A DNA stretch of 59,863 nt, from assembly GCF_018274385.1 (NCBI RefSeq), contig NZ_JAAFYZ010000042.1, positions 1 through 59,863 on the forward strand, read 5' to 3'. The notes beneath the pieces were generated by a model. That model ran no database searches and was not told the origin of the DNA. It was given only the letters and a program-made list of their open reading frames with translations. Source of the stretch: Catenulispora pinistramenti (GTDB lineage Bacteria > Actinomycetota > Actinomycetes > Streptomycetales > Catenulisporaceae). Position 1 is the first letter of the stretch, and the number at the start of each line of letters is the position of its first letter. A program made the translations under genes and the position numbers. This document shows positions 31,801-40,200 of the stretch, piece after piece.

Positions 31801-32486
31801 TTGCCGCCGCGGTACTGCGCGCCCGCGGTCGGACCGGTGGAGCAGTTGTTGGTGGTGACGGCCGCGGCCCCGCCCGCGCTCTGCGTGCCGCCCTGGCCGC
31901 CGTTGCCACCGCCGTTGCTGGGGTTGCCGCCGTTCGAACCGGAGGCCCCGCCGCCGGAGCCGCCGGACGAGCCGCCCTCGGCACCGCCGGCTCCGCCGCC
32001 GGCGATGAGCAGCGGCGTCCCGGTGAGCGAGGCGCCGGTCCACAGGGCGCTCATACCGCCGCCGGACCCGCCGCTGAAGCGCGAGCCGCTGCCGCCGGCG
32101 CCACCGCCGCCGTAGGTCGCGGCGCCCTTCACGCTGCCGCCCTGCCCGACCATGACGGTGAGGCTGTCGCCCGCGGCCACGGCCAGCGTGCCGGTGGTCT
32201 GACCGCCGGCCGCGCCGTTGCTGCCGCCGCCACCGGCCCCGCCCAGGCGCACCTGCAGGCCGCTGACGCCCTTGGGCACCACGAACTCCTGGTCGCCACC
32301 GGAGTAGGTGAACTGCACACAGCTGGTATTCGAACCCGTCGGAGTGCACGCCACTTGCGCGGCCCGGGCCGGCGCGGCCCCGGCTGTGAAGCCGGCCACG
32401 GTCGACGCGGCCACGAGGGCGGCACTGGTGACGACACGCAACAGCCGAACGGCTGCGGCGCCCGCGGGTCGGGGAGCCAAGGTCAC
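25866..32486 (-). CDS. Giant LPXTG-anchored surface protein with Gly-rich, jelly-roll-like and DUF11 repeats
   Basis: The 2206-aa protein has a signal peptide (cut near ARA-AQV, residue ~43), a Gly-rich segment (~55-290), an Ig-like unit (GVPGTTITVKEGSTTLC, ~310-395) and a first divergent DUF11 domain. A DUF642/CBM-like region comes next (NGSFEQPVTSGG, WKSGTNGVQSADGNQFVELN, ~525-710), then another DUF11-like unit and ten ~129-aa DUF11 repeats (~855-2150). The C-terminus is a sortase signal: LPATG, a hydrophobic helix and RRR. The GTG start follows GGAGG. It is probably a cell-wall stalk or adhesin projecting from hyphae. The long open frame on the opposite strand is an artefact of GC-rich codon use. 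Confidence 0.92.
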   Translation of the reverse strand: MTLAPRPAGAAAVRLLRVVTSAALVAASTVAGFTAGAAPARAAQVACTPTGSNTSCVQFTYSGGDQEFVVPKGVSGLQVRLGGAGGGGSNGAAGGQTTGTLAVAAGDSLTVMVGQGGSVKGAATYGGGGAGGSGSRFSGGSGGGMSALWTGASLTGTPLLIAGGGAGGAEGGSSGGSGGGASGSNGGNPSNGGGNGGQGGTQSAGGAAAVTTNNCSTGPTAGAQYRGGNGGNGGGDAGGAGGGGYFGGGGGQCQQSTSGNNSDTGGGGGSGYTGGTGVTDGATQAGQGSSGGTNGSVTLQWTAPAPVITGPAANSTQLINKPPISGTGVPGTTITVKEGSTTLCTAPVQPDNSWSCTPSTALSDGSHSVVATASDPAASAATYPASDTQPFKVDTRTNLKIVKSAPDTAQAGDSITFTLTATNAGPAAATGAVVQDTVDSQLTGVTWTCTGSDGATCGAASGTGNNVSANVGIPVGGKVVITVKGDTSKTMKTQVLNNTATIAAAAGSTDPDLTDNRSTTSTSVTAPKDSCGYVPVNMVNGSFEQPVTSGGVTMVDDSTVPGWNTTASDHKIEIWKSGTNGVQSADGNQFVELNANEVSTLYQDIPTVPGTPMNWALAHRGRVGTDVMRLEMGPPGGPLVAQTPDGQSTTAISDGNTAWGRYTGSYTVPAGQTVTRFAFVSVSSAGGNASIGNFLDAIVFGSPGCLKPMKTVANVQGNNPARHGDTLTYTISANNPGNTQTTGSYVNDPIPANTTFVPGSIKLISPSGTSTPVSDANGYANGVVRVAIGTGGPPATGGAVQPGETWKVTFQTTVNAGAPAGSTITNSATTTWTPVAGVAPQTSDPATATSAVEQADLVATKTASAAPVEPGQNFTYQISVENKGPDPARNVKISDPLPSKVAFVSSADGCTGTAGNGGTVTCGPEATVAANGTKSWTITVKLDPSYTGDGSDQGNVATPSADTPGTMTPSDPAYPKGPITPTAALVATKTASTTPVKPGETYTYTVTVKNNGPSTAAAVGATDPLPSKVSFVSSADGCTGTAGNGGTVTCGPQASLLPGASKSWTFTVKLDPSYTGDGSDQGNVATPTSTTGGTKDPSGPVLPPGPAAPSAQLLTAKETTTTTPVVPGQTFSYKVTVTNNGPSTAVAVGASDRLPSKISFVSSADGCTGTAGNGGTVTCGPQASLLPGTSKSWTFTVMLDPSYTGDGSDQGNVATPTSTTGGDKDPSPEVFPPGPIKPQAELDTTKTTSATPVKPGQTFTYTVTVTNKGPSTAVSVGATDPLPSKISFVSSADGCTGTAGNGGTVTCGPQASLLPGASKSWTFTVKLDPSYTGDGSDQGNVATATSSTDGKKDPSGPPVNPPGPIHPEADLKTVKTTSSTAVKPGQTFAYTITVTNQGPSTAVTVGATDALPSQISFVSSADGCTGTAGNGGTVTCGTEPSLLPSASKSWTFTVKLDPSYTGDGSDQANVATATSATDGTKDPGDPVDPPGPIRPEADLATTKTTPSTTPVKPGQTFDYVLAVKNNGPSTAVNVGTTDPLPSKLSFVSSVDGCTGPAGTNGGTVACGGDVTLLPGQTKTWTSTVKLDPSYTGDGSDQANVATATSSTDGTKDPSDPVDPPGPVAPPEAHLTTVKTTSSTAVKPGQTFAYTITVTNQGPSTAVTVGATDPLPSKISFVSSADGCTGTAGEGGTVTCGPEASLLPGASKSWTFTALLDHAYTGDGSDQGNVATATSPTGGEKDPSDPVEPPGPIVPEADLSTAKSAVGTTPVKPGETFDYLVTTTNHGPSAAVNVRVTDPLPAHLSFVSSADGCTGPVGADAGQVSCGPVPSLAGGASKSWTFTVRLDPAYIGDGSDLGNRATSRSDTTDPNPDDNTSPPAPVPGGKVDPPEADLSAHKQAVTDTPIGPGQAFAYRVRITNAGPSTALAAKTVDALPARLAFVSSADGCTGPVGVYGGTVTCGPRASLAPGASVAWTFTVKLDPSYVGDGSDVMNVATASSDTKDPNPDDNTSPPAPLPSGKVAPAEADLSTVKVAKLPKSGQVLPGGTFQYTVTVTNHGPATAPNARITDPLPKMLSFVSSPDGCAGPVGVYGGTLTCGPEAKLVPDASKSWTFTVRLAPTYKGNGSDIRNKATAASDAIDPNPGNNSNDPHDARVRILVGTLPATGADGLWQTSTAALAALAAGGALTFAARRRAGDSAGLRRMRV
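26030..29930. repeat. Ten-unit DUF11 repeat array, DNA period ~384-390 bp
   Basis: Ten units share near-identical cores (FVSSADGCTGTAGNGGTVTC, KSWTFTVKLDPSYTGDGSDQ). Matching landmarks in the central units lie 384-390 bp apart. Identity is highest in the middle copies and falls toward both ends, the usual sign of expansion by unequal recombination. Confidence 0.9.
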
Positions 32487-32653
32487 GGATCCTCCGGCAG
32501 GAGAAGGGAAGAAGGCATGGGAATTGGACGATCGATCAGCAAGGTAAGGCCCTTGCCTTCCCCATTCCTGCCGACATGGTGGTTGCGCGACAAATGCGCC
32601 CTGTTCAGCGCATTTCTGTGACTATTCCGGGGGTAGTCACCCGGGTAGCGGGT

Positions 32654-33235
32654 TCAGCGCGCCGGCTGGATCGTGAACCGCAGCACCTGCTTGGTCAGGG
32701 TCAGGCTGGCGGCGGGCTGGTCCGGGTCGGCCGGGCAGTCCACGAAGGCGACACGCACGGCGCCGACGGTCAGAACGTAGCTGTAGGCGTCGCGGCAGCG
32801 AGTCGGCGGCCGGGAACGGGCCGCCTCGGCGGTGAGCCGGGGATCGGCGGCCAGGGTGGTGATCCGGGTCGCCTGGTCCGGCGTCAGCTCGCCGGTCCGG
32901 CGGGCTCCGCTCTTGTCGGTGGCGGTCCACGATCCGTGCGGGGCGAGGTCGACGGTGTCCTTGGCGCCGGCGAAGCCGCCGGTTCGCTGGACGGTGATGT
33001 CCGGTGCCGACGCGGCGGCGGTCGTCGTGCTGTCGGCCGGGGCCGAGACGGTGGCACCGCTGTGGCCGTTGGCACCGCCCTGACCGGGCGCGCTGGATGC
33101 GCCGGAAGTGCCGGAAGCCCCGGAGCCGCCGGAAGCACAGGACGCGGTCGCCGTCACCGAAGCCGCGAGCGCCAGGCCCGCACCGAGGGTGAAGGATGTC
33201 AGGCCGCTGACTTTGGTTTGTCCGTGTGCTGACAT
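32654..33235 (-). CDS. Lipoprotein with emfourin-like (M4 protease inhibitor) domain
   Basis: The 193-aa protein has a lipoprotein-type signal with lipobox TASC (C33), a Ser/Gly/Ala-rich spacer, and a C-terminal domain (~78-193) with ITVQRTGGFAGAKDTVDL, ELTPDQATRITTLAADPR and YSYVLTVGAVRVAFVDCPAD. The R-x-GGF start and this spacing resemble emfourin, the proteinaceous inhibitor of protealysin-type M4 peptidases. The family match is my recognition, not a computed hit. The gene is divergent from an M4 metallopeptidase gene 230 bp away, which strongly supports a protease-inhibitor pair, with the inhibitor held on the outer face of the membrane. Confidence 0.72.
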   Translation of the reverse strand: MSAHGQTKVSGLTSFTLGAGLALAASVTATASCASGGSGASGTSGASSAPGQGGANGHSGATVSAPADSTTTAAASAPDITVQRTGGFAGAKDTVDLAPHGSWTATDKSGARRTGELTPDQATRITTLAADPRLTAEAARSRPPTRCRDAYSYVLTVGAVRVAFVDCPADPDQPAASLTLTKQVLRFTIQPAR

Positions 33236-33465
33236 CGTCCTCCCGCCGCCCGGCGGCCTGCTCGCCGATTGTCATGAATTGGCAAAGCCTCTGCCATCCG
33301 GCGAATCCACTCTTTGTTCACCATTGACCCCATCAGGGTACGGCGATACGTTCCGCCTCGGCTAGCAGGTTTCTGAAGATTTCCTGAAGGCCTGCGCGCT
33401 CGGGCCGCGCCGCGGGTGGCTCGAGCACGCCCCTCACCCGCCTGTCTTACGTGAAAGGAATGGCC

Positions 33466-35088
33466 GTGAGACTCAGCAACCCCCTGACCCGGCGCCGAAG
33501 TATGCGGCGCCTGGCCATCGGCGTCACCGCCGGCGCCACCGTCCTGGCGATGTCCACCACGATGGCTGCGTATGCCAACGCCTCGCCGTCACACCGGGAC
33601 GGCTCAGCAGCCTCCCCCGCCGCGATCCAGGCTCTGGCCGCGCGCTCCGCCGACGCCCTGGTGGCCACCCACCCGGCGTTCCTGATGGCGGCCGCGCAAG
33701 ACCAGTTCCAGCGGCAGCAGGTCGTCTCCGCGCAGGGCACGCAGTATGTGCCCTACCTGCGCACGCACGCGGGCCTGCCCGTGGTCGGCGGCGACTTCGT
33801 CATCGTCACCGACAGCGCCGGGCACACCGTGTTCCACTCGGTGGCCCAGCAGCACCCGATCGGCGCGCTGTCCACCACGCCCAAGGTGAGCAGCACCCAG
33901 GGCGCGGCGGTGGCCGAGCACCAGTTGAAGCAGGTGTCGAAGGTCGAGGCCACCAAGCTGGTGGTGTTCGCGCTGGGCAACGCCCCGGCCGCGCTGGCGT
34001 GGGAGACCACGGTGGACGGCATGGGCTCGGACGGCGTCAGCCGGCTGAGCGTGGACGTCGACGCCGGCACCGGCCGCGTGCTGCACACGCAGGAGCACGT
34101 CACGGACGGCACGGCGAACGCCGTGTGGAACGGCCCGGAGCCGCTGAGCATCGACACCACCGACTCCGGCGGGACCTACTCGCTGGCGGCCCCGGACATC
34201 AGCGGCCTGGCCTGTCAGGACGCTGCGAACAACACCACGTTCACGAACACGACCGACTCCTGGGGCAACGGCGACGCCACCGACCGGGAGACCGCCTGCG
34301 CCGACGCCCTCTACAGCGCCGAGACCGAGAACCACATGCTCTCGCAGTGGCTGGGCCGGAACAGCTTCGACGGCAACGGCGGGGCCTGGCCGATCCGGGT
34401 CGGCCTGGACGACGTCAACGCCTACTACGACGGCTCGGAGGTCCAGGTCGGGCACAACACCGCGGGCCAGTGGATCACCGCGATGGACGTCGTGGACCAC
34501 GAGATGGGCCACGGCATCGACGACCACACCCCCGGCGGCATCTCCGGCAACGGCACCCAGGAGTTCATAGCCGACGTCTACGGCCAGTCCAGCAAGGCCT
34601 TCGCCAACGAGCCCTCGCCGTACGCGGTCGTGGACTGGGTGGTCGGCGCCGAGGTCAACCTGGAGGGCACCGGCCCGATCCGCAACTTGTACGACCCCTC
34701 GCAGATCAACGGCGACCCGGACTGCTACTCCGACGCCATACCGGGCGACGAGGTGCACCAGGCCGCCGGGCCCGGCAACCACTGGTTCTACCTGCTGGCC
34801 CAGGGTTCCAACCCGAGCACCGGGCCCACCAGCCCGACCTGCGACGGCTCGACGGTCACCGGCATCGGCGTGGAGAACGCGCTGAAGATCGTGTACAACG
34901 CCCAGCTGATGAAGAACTCCGACAGCTCCTACCTCGCCTACCGCACCTGGACCCTGCAGGCCGCGATCAACCTGGACCCGACCTGCGCGGAGTTCAACAC
35001 GGTCCAGGCCGCGTGGAACGCGGTGAGCGTGCCGGCCCAGTCCGGCGACCCGACCTGCTCGGCCGGTGGGAGCGCCGCCCGGAGGTGA
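33466..35088 (+). CDS. Secreted M4-family (thermolysin-like) metallopeptidase
   Basis: The ~540-aa preproenzyme has a Tat/Sec-like signal peptide (RRRSMRRLAIGVTAGATVLA) and an FTP/PepSY propeptide (~50-215; YLRTHAGLPVVGGDFVIVTD). The catalytic domain has HEMGH (H345, E346, H349), the downstream zinc ligand Glu in NGTQEFIADVYG (E366) and the active-site His in GPGNHWFYLL (H439). It is a zinc endopeptidase matured by propeptide cleavage outside the cell. I chose GTG 33466 because AAGGA lies 6 nt upstream; GTG 33451 and ATG 33460 are alternatives. The emfourin-like lipoprotein encoded divergently is its probable inhibitor. Confidence 0.92.
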   Translation: MRLSNPLTRRRSMRRLAIGVTAGATVLAMSTTMAAYANASPSHRDGSAASPAAIQALAARSADALVATHPAFLMAAAQDQFQRQQVVSAQGTQYVPYLRTHAGLPVVGGDFVIVTDSAGHTVFHSVAQQHPIGALSTTPKVSSTQGAAVAEHQLKQVSKVEATKLVVFALGNAPAALAWETTVDGMGSDGVSRLSVDVDAGTGRVLHTQEHVTDGTANAVWNGPEPLSIDTTDSGGTYSLAAPDISGLACQDAANNTTFTNTTDSWGNGDATDRETACADALYSAETENHMLSQWLGRNSFDGNGGAWPIRVGLDDVNAYYDGSEVQVGHNTAGQWITAMDVVDHEMGHGIDDHTPGGISGNGTQEFIADVYGQSSKAFANEPSPYAVVDWVVGAEVNLEGTGPIRNLYDPSQINGDPDCYSDAIPGDEVHQAAGPGNHWFYLLAQGSNPSTGPTSPTCDGSTVTGIGVENALKIVYNAQLMKNSDSSYLAYRTWTLQAAINLDPTCAEFNTVQAAWNAVSVPAQSGDPTCSAGGSAARR

Positions 35089-35185
35089 ACCACCGGGCGA
35101 TGATCGCAGCGTACTGATAACCAACTGCGGACAACGGACTGCGGAGAACAGAGAGCGGACAACGGAACAGGAAGGATGAAGGAAC

Positions 35186-35216
35186 GTGTGCCCGTCGCGC
35201 TCGGCGGCGGGCACAC
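35186..35216 (+). terminator. Hairpin terminator after the M4 peptidase
   Basis: A 9-bp perfect stem (GTGTGCCCG / CGGGCACAC) with a 13-nt loop lies 97 bp downstream of the peptidase stop. Before it are short direct repeats containing GCGGACAACGGA. No other gene separates it from the peptidase. Confidence 0.65.
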
Positions 35217-35266
35217 GCGCGCTGTGAATCCGCCGTGAAGCCACGGTGAAACCGCCTCCGCTTAGC

Positions 35267-35293
35267 GTCCTGGCATGAGTTCCACACCAGGAC
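35267..35293. promoter_or_regulatory. Inverted repeat GTCCTGG-N13-CCAGGAC upstream of the DrrA-like gene
   Basis: A perfect 7-bp inverted repeat lies 17 bp before the ABC ATPase start, ending just before its AAGGAG RBS. Upstream, GTGAA recurs several times in a GC-rich context. It could be an operator or a 5' UTR hairpin controlling translation; no regulator gene adjoins it. Confidence 0.45.
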
Positions 35294-35309
35294 GAAGGAG
35301 CACGACGCG

Positions 35310-36353
35310 ATGACGACAGCCACCGCAGCCGTGGAGGCGATCGGGCTGCGCAAGGACTTCGGCGGATTCCGGGCGGTCGACGGCGTCGACCTGGAGGTCC
35401 GCCAAGGTGAGATCTTCGGCGTGCTCGGCCCGAACGGGGCGGGCAAGACGACGGCGCTGCGCATGCTCGCCACTTTGTTGCCGATCGACGGCGGGCAGGC
35501 CCGGGTGTTCGGGGTGGACGTCGCCCGCGAACCGCACCGGATCCGGCAGCTGATCGGCATCACCGGCCAGTACGCGTCGGTCGATGAGGACATGACGGCC
35601 ACGGAGAACCTGTGGATGTTCGGCCGCCTGCAGGGCCTGCGCTCGGCCGACGCCCGGGCCACCGCGCGCCGGCTGCTGGCCCAGTTCGATCTCGAAGCCG
35701 CCGCCGACCGGCCGATCGCCCAGTTCTCCGGGGGCATGCGCCGCCGACTGGACCTGGCCGCGAGCCTGATCACCCGGCCGCCGCTGATCTTCCTGGACGA
35801 GCCGACGACCGGCCTGGACCCGCGGACCCGCGGGCAGATGTGGGACACCATCCGCGGCCTGGTCACCGAGGGCTGCACGGTGCTGCTCACCACCCAGTAC
35901 CTGGACGAGGCCGACCAGCTCGCCGGGCGGATCGCGGTGCTGGACCGGGGCCGCAAGGTCGCCGAGGGCACGCCGGCGCAGCTGAAGGCCTCGGTCGGCG
36001 ACTCGACGCTGCAGCTGCACCTGGCCCCGGGGGCCGACCAGGAGCAGGCGCGGCAGGTGGTGCTCCGGGTCGCCGGCGCCGAGCCGGTGCTCACCCCGGA
36101 GTCGGGGCGGATGAACGTGCCGCTGGACACCGCCGACCGGGCCGCGGATGTGCTGATCGGGTTGCGCGGGGCCGGGGTGTCGATCGCTTCGGTCAGCGTG
36201 GCCCAGCCGAGTCTGGACGAGGTGTTCCTCGCACTGACCGGGCACGGTGCCGATGCCGGTGAGGACGACGCCCGCGGCGGGACCGACGGCACCGATGACA
36301 CCGACACGTTCGCTTCGCGTCCCACCGACCAGATCCCGCAGGAGGTCCAGTGA
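35310..36353 (+). CDS. DrrA-type ABC transporter ATP-binding protein
   Basis: The 347-aa protein has Walker A GPNGAGKTTALRML, Q-loop GITGQYASVDEDMTA, signature QFSGGMRRRLDLA, Walker B LIFLDEPTTGLD and switch TTQYLDEADQLA. The C-terminal extension (residues ~230-325, ending SLDEVFLALTG) is typical of the daunorubicin-resistance DrrA subfamily. It drives export of a hydrophobic compound with the adjacent permease. An AAGGAG RBS lies 12 nt upstream of the ATG, and the gene overlaps the permease gene by 4 bp. Confidence 0.92.
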   Translation: MTTATAAVEAIGLRKDFGGFRAVDGVDLEVRQGEIFGVLGPNGAGKTTALRMLATLLPIDGGQARVFGVDVAREPHRIRQLIGITGQYASVDEDMTATENLWMFGRLQGLRSADARATARRLLAQFDLEAAADRPIAQFSGGMRRRLDLAASLITRPPLIFLDEPTTGLDPRTRGQMWDTIRGLVTEGCTVLLTTQYLDEADQLAGRIAVLDRGRKVAEGTPAQLKASVGDSTLQLHLAPGADQEQARQVVLRVAGAEPVLTPESGRMNVPLDTADRAADVLIGLRGAGVSIASVSVAQPSLDEVFLALTGHGADAGEDDARGGTDGTDDTDTFASRPTDQIPQEVQ

Positions 36354-37210
36354 ACACCGCGTCCCCGACCCTGGCGGCGGCGCCCCCGGCGGCCACGGCG
36401 TACCGCGTCGACCCGGCCGCCGCGGTAGCCGCCGCGCGCCCGCGCAACACCCCGGCCGAGACCGTGAGCCAGACGCTGATCATGGCCAGGCGCGCGCTGA
36501 AGAAGATGCGGCGCAACCCGGAGCAGTTCTTCGACGTCACCGTCCAGCCGCTGCTGTTCACGGCGATGTTCGCCTACATCTTCGGCGGCGCGATCGCCGG
36601 CGGGGTGAAGAACTACCTGCCGGTGCTGATTCCCGGAATCGTCGCCCAGACTGTGCTCACCACCTGCATGGCGACCGGCGTGCAACTACGCGAGGACATG
36701 GAGAAGGGGGTCTTCGACCGCTTCAAGTCCCTTCCGATGGCCCGAATCGCCCCGCTGGCCGGCCCGATGGTCGCCGACCTGATCCGCTACCTGATCGCCG
36801 CCGGCCTGACCTTCCTCACCGGCGTGGTCATCGGCTACCGCCCGCACGGCGGCGTCCTGGGCGTGCTCGGTGCCGTGCTGCTGGCGATCGTCACCGGCTG
36901 GTCCCTGGCCTGGATCTTCACCTGGCTCGGCACGATCACGAAGAGCGCGAAGTCGGTGCAGGGCATCTCGATGATGATCCTGTTCCCGCTGACCTTCCTG
37001 TCCAACGCCTTCGTGCCGGTGTCGACGCTGCCCGGCTGGCTCGCGGCGTTCGTGAAGGTCAATCCGGTCTCGCACTTGGTGTCCGGGACGCGGACGCTGG
37101 CCAACCAGGGGTCGGTGGGGGCTGAGGTGGGGTGGACGCTGCTGGCTTGCCTGGTGGTGGTCGCGGTGTTCGCGCCGCTGTCCACTCTGAGCTACCGGCG
37201 GCATTTGTAG
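36350..37210 (+). CDS. DrrB-type ABC-2 permease
   Basis: The 286-aa integral membrane protein has about six helices, with the ABC-2 pattern LFTAMFAYIFGGAIAGG, VAQTVLTTCMATGVQLREDM, VFDRFKSLPMARIAPLAG and FLSNAFVPVSTLPGWL. The GTG start overlaps the ATPase stop. The pair forms an exporter for drug-like or lipid substrates. The next gene, convergent, is the second SARP regulator, so export of the NRPS product is possible but only an inference. Confidence 0.9.
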   Translation: MNTASPTLAAAPPAATAYRVDPAAAVAAARPRNTPAETVSQTLIMARRALKKMRRNPEQFFDVTVQPLLFTAMFAYIFGGAIAGGVKNYLPVLIPGIVAQTVLTTCMATGVQLREDMEKGVFDRFKSLPMARIAPLAGPMVADLIRYLIAAGLTFLTGVVIGYRPHGGVLGVLGAVLLAIVTGWSLAWIFTWLGTITKSAKSVQGISMMILFPLTFLSNAFVPVSTLPGWLAAFVKVNPVSHLVSGTRTLANQGSVGAEVGWTLLACLVVVAVFAPLSTLSYRRHL

Positions 37211-37220
37211 GGCCCGCGCC

Positions 37221-40200
37221 TCAGTAACCGCCCACCAATCCATCCACCAGCCCCCGGGCCTCTGCCAAAAGCTCCACCGGCCGCCGGTCTGCATACTCGG
37301 CCCGCAGTTCATCAAGCCGACCCGGCAGTGCCCGCTCAGCGACCGGCACGATCCGCTCCCAGTCCATGGTCGGCAACATCCGGTTGTAGGAGAACCGCTG
37401 CGCCAGCGCGAGCAGGCGCAGCGCGTTCGCCGTGTCTGCCGCGTTCGCAGCATCTGCCGGGTTCGCCGCGTGTGCCGCGTCCCCGACCGCACACCGCCGC
37501 AGCAGCCACCAAGTCCCCAACCCGAACAACAACATCCCGCTGGCCGGGTAGTCGATCCGCTCGTTGTCCGCGGTGAGCACCAGCAGCGCGGAGGTGCGAC
37601 ACGCCGCGAACACCGCACGGCCATGCGCCTCATCCGCCCCGGAAGCGTGCCAGGCGTGGGCACTCAGCGCCATCGCGTCACCGATGAAGCTCCACAGCTC
37701 GGTCCCGGTCTTGGTGGCGCCGGGGAGCTCGGTCTCACGGTACTGATCCGCGCACTCGCGGAAGAGGCGCAGCCCGTCTTCGGCACGGCCCGAGGCGAGC
37801 AGCAGTTCGGCGCGGCAGACATGGCGGTGCAGGTCGGTACCGAAGGTCGCCGTACGCGTCTCCATGCGGTCGATGAGCTCGATCTCCTCCCGGGCCTGTT
37901 CCAGCCGGCCTTCGGCGACGTCGCTGAGCGCCATCAGCGTGCGCAGCTGCGCCTCGTCGTCGACGGCGCCGAGGCGGCGCACCACGGGCAGCGCCACGCG
38001 GGCGTGCGCCACGGCCGCCGGGCGGTCGCCGAGCTGCATGCTCAGCTCCGCCAGCAGCATGCGCGGCATGGCGGTCATCGTCCAGGGCCCGGCGGCGGAG
38101 TCGGTCAGGGCCAACGCGCGTTCGGCCAGGGCCAGGGCGCCGTGCGGGTCGCCCTCGTTCTCTCGGTAGTGGCTGAGCCAGACACTGGCGCCGGCGGCGG
38201 TACTCGGCTCCGGTCCGGCGGCCAGTGCGGTGAGCCGGGCCAAGGACCCCTCCACGTCCATGGCGTCCCAGGCCAGCAGCACCCGGACCAGGGCCGAGAC
38301 GTAGAGGTCACCGTCGTCGGCCGGGCCGAGCCGGCGGAGCAGGGCCGACAGGTCGGCGCCGTGCTCGCCGGACAGCGCCATCGCGTTGCTCAGCGTGACC
38401 GCCACCGCGGCGCGGGCGGCGTCGGCGAGTTCCGGCGGCGGCGTCCAGTCGGACAGCGCGTCACGCAGCGCCCCGGCCAGGAAGACCATGCGGATGTGCT
38501 CGCCGCGGATCGTCCACATGGTGCCGAGCGTGGCGAGCAGGCGGACCAGGGAGGCGTTGTCGCCCTCGGCGAGCGCCGCGCGCATCTCGTCGGCCAGGTT
38601 GGTCTCCTCGGCGCTGAGCGCGTCGATCGCCGCGAACTGCCCGGAACCGGCGAGATCCGCCTGCTGCGCGGTGGCGTAGGCGACGGCCCACCGGCGCTGC
38701 GCCGCGCGCGCCTCGGCCTCATCCCCGGCCTCCGCCAGCCGCATCCGGCCGAACTCGCGCACCGTCTCCAGCATCCGGTAACGGACGCCGGCCGGGCTCT
38801 CGCGCACGGTCACCAGCGACTGCTCGACCAGCCCGCGCACGGTTTCGACCACGTCCGGCTCCGGCCCTGATGATCCGAGCACTGATTCGGCGGCCTCAAG
38901 CGTGAACCCGTCGTGGAACAGCGCCAACCGCCGAAGCGCCCGCCTCTCCCCCGGATCAAGCAGATTCCACGACCACTCGATCACCGCCACCAACGCCCGA
39001 TGCCGGTCCGGCGCGCTCCGATCGCCGCCCCGCAGCAGCGCGAACCGGTCCTGAAGCCGCCGGTCGATCTCCTCGACCGCCATCACCCGGACCTTGGCCG
39101 CGGCCAGTTCGATGGCCAGCGGCAGCCCGTCCAGCCGGCCGACGACGCCGGCCACGACCGGCTCGTCGAGCCGCACGTCCGGCCGCGCGGCCAGCGCCCG
39201 CTCGCGGAACAGCCGGGCCGCGTCCGCCGGACCCAGCTCGCCCAGCGGATAGACGCGCTCGGCCGCGATCGCCAGCGGCGCCCGGCTCGTGGTGAGCACG
39301 CGCAGATCGGGGGTGGCGGCGATGAGGAACGCCACGAGCTCGGCGACCGCCTCGATGAGATGCTCGCAGTTGTCGAGCACCAGCAGCCCGGGCACCAGCC
39401 CCAGCTGCTGCGCCAGCCGGGCCCGGATGTCAGCCCGCTGACTCGCCGTCAGCGTCCCGCGGCCGCTGACCGAATCGCGCACCCCCAGCACCGACCCGAC
39501 CTCCGCGGCCAGGTCCTCGCCGGACACGACACCGGCCAGCTCGACGAAGTAGACCGCCGCCTGTTCCGCCTCGCGCGCCATGAGCTGCGCCAGCCGCGTC
39601 TTCCCGAGCCCGCCGGCGCCGACCACCGACACCACCCGCGAGCCGGCCAGCGCGGCCCGCAGCCGCTCCAGGTCGGCGTCCCGGCCGATCAGCTCGGTGG
39701 CGTCGTAGCGCAGCCCGTGGCGCACCGGGCGGTCCAGGGCCAGCAAACCACGCTGCACCCGCCGCAGCGGCTCGCCGGGATCGGTGCCGAGGCGGTCCCG
39801 CAGCTCGCGCCGGTGACGCTCGAAGCGTTCGAGCGCGGCCGCCGGACCGCGGACCGCCGCCTCGCTGCGCAGGAGATCCGCGAGCAGCGATTCATCGTGC
39901 GGCGCTCGCGTGTACGCCGCCTCAAGGTGCGGCAGCGCCTGCGCATGCCCGCCGGTCCTGCTGGCCGCCCGCGCAAGCACCAGCCCCGCGGCCTGCGCGT
40001 CGGTGGCCGCGCCTCGGCGGATCTCGGCCAGCGGACCCGCTCGCTGGTCATCGGCCGCGGCCAAGCCGCCGACCGGGCTGCCCACCGGGCTGCCAGCCAG
40101 ACCGCCGGCCAGACCGCCGCCCGCCGGGTCGCCGCCGGCCAGCGCCAACGCCTCCCGGGCCAGCGTCTCGGCCCGCGCCGGATCGCCGTCGAGCGCCGCC

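Noticed and set aside
25794..32621. A 2275-codon open frame on the plus strand opposite the LPXTG surface-protein gene
   Set aside because: The minus frame has signal peptide, repeats and sortase signal. The plus frame is Arg/Gly/His-rich without domains and arises from GC-rich codon use.
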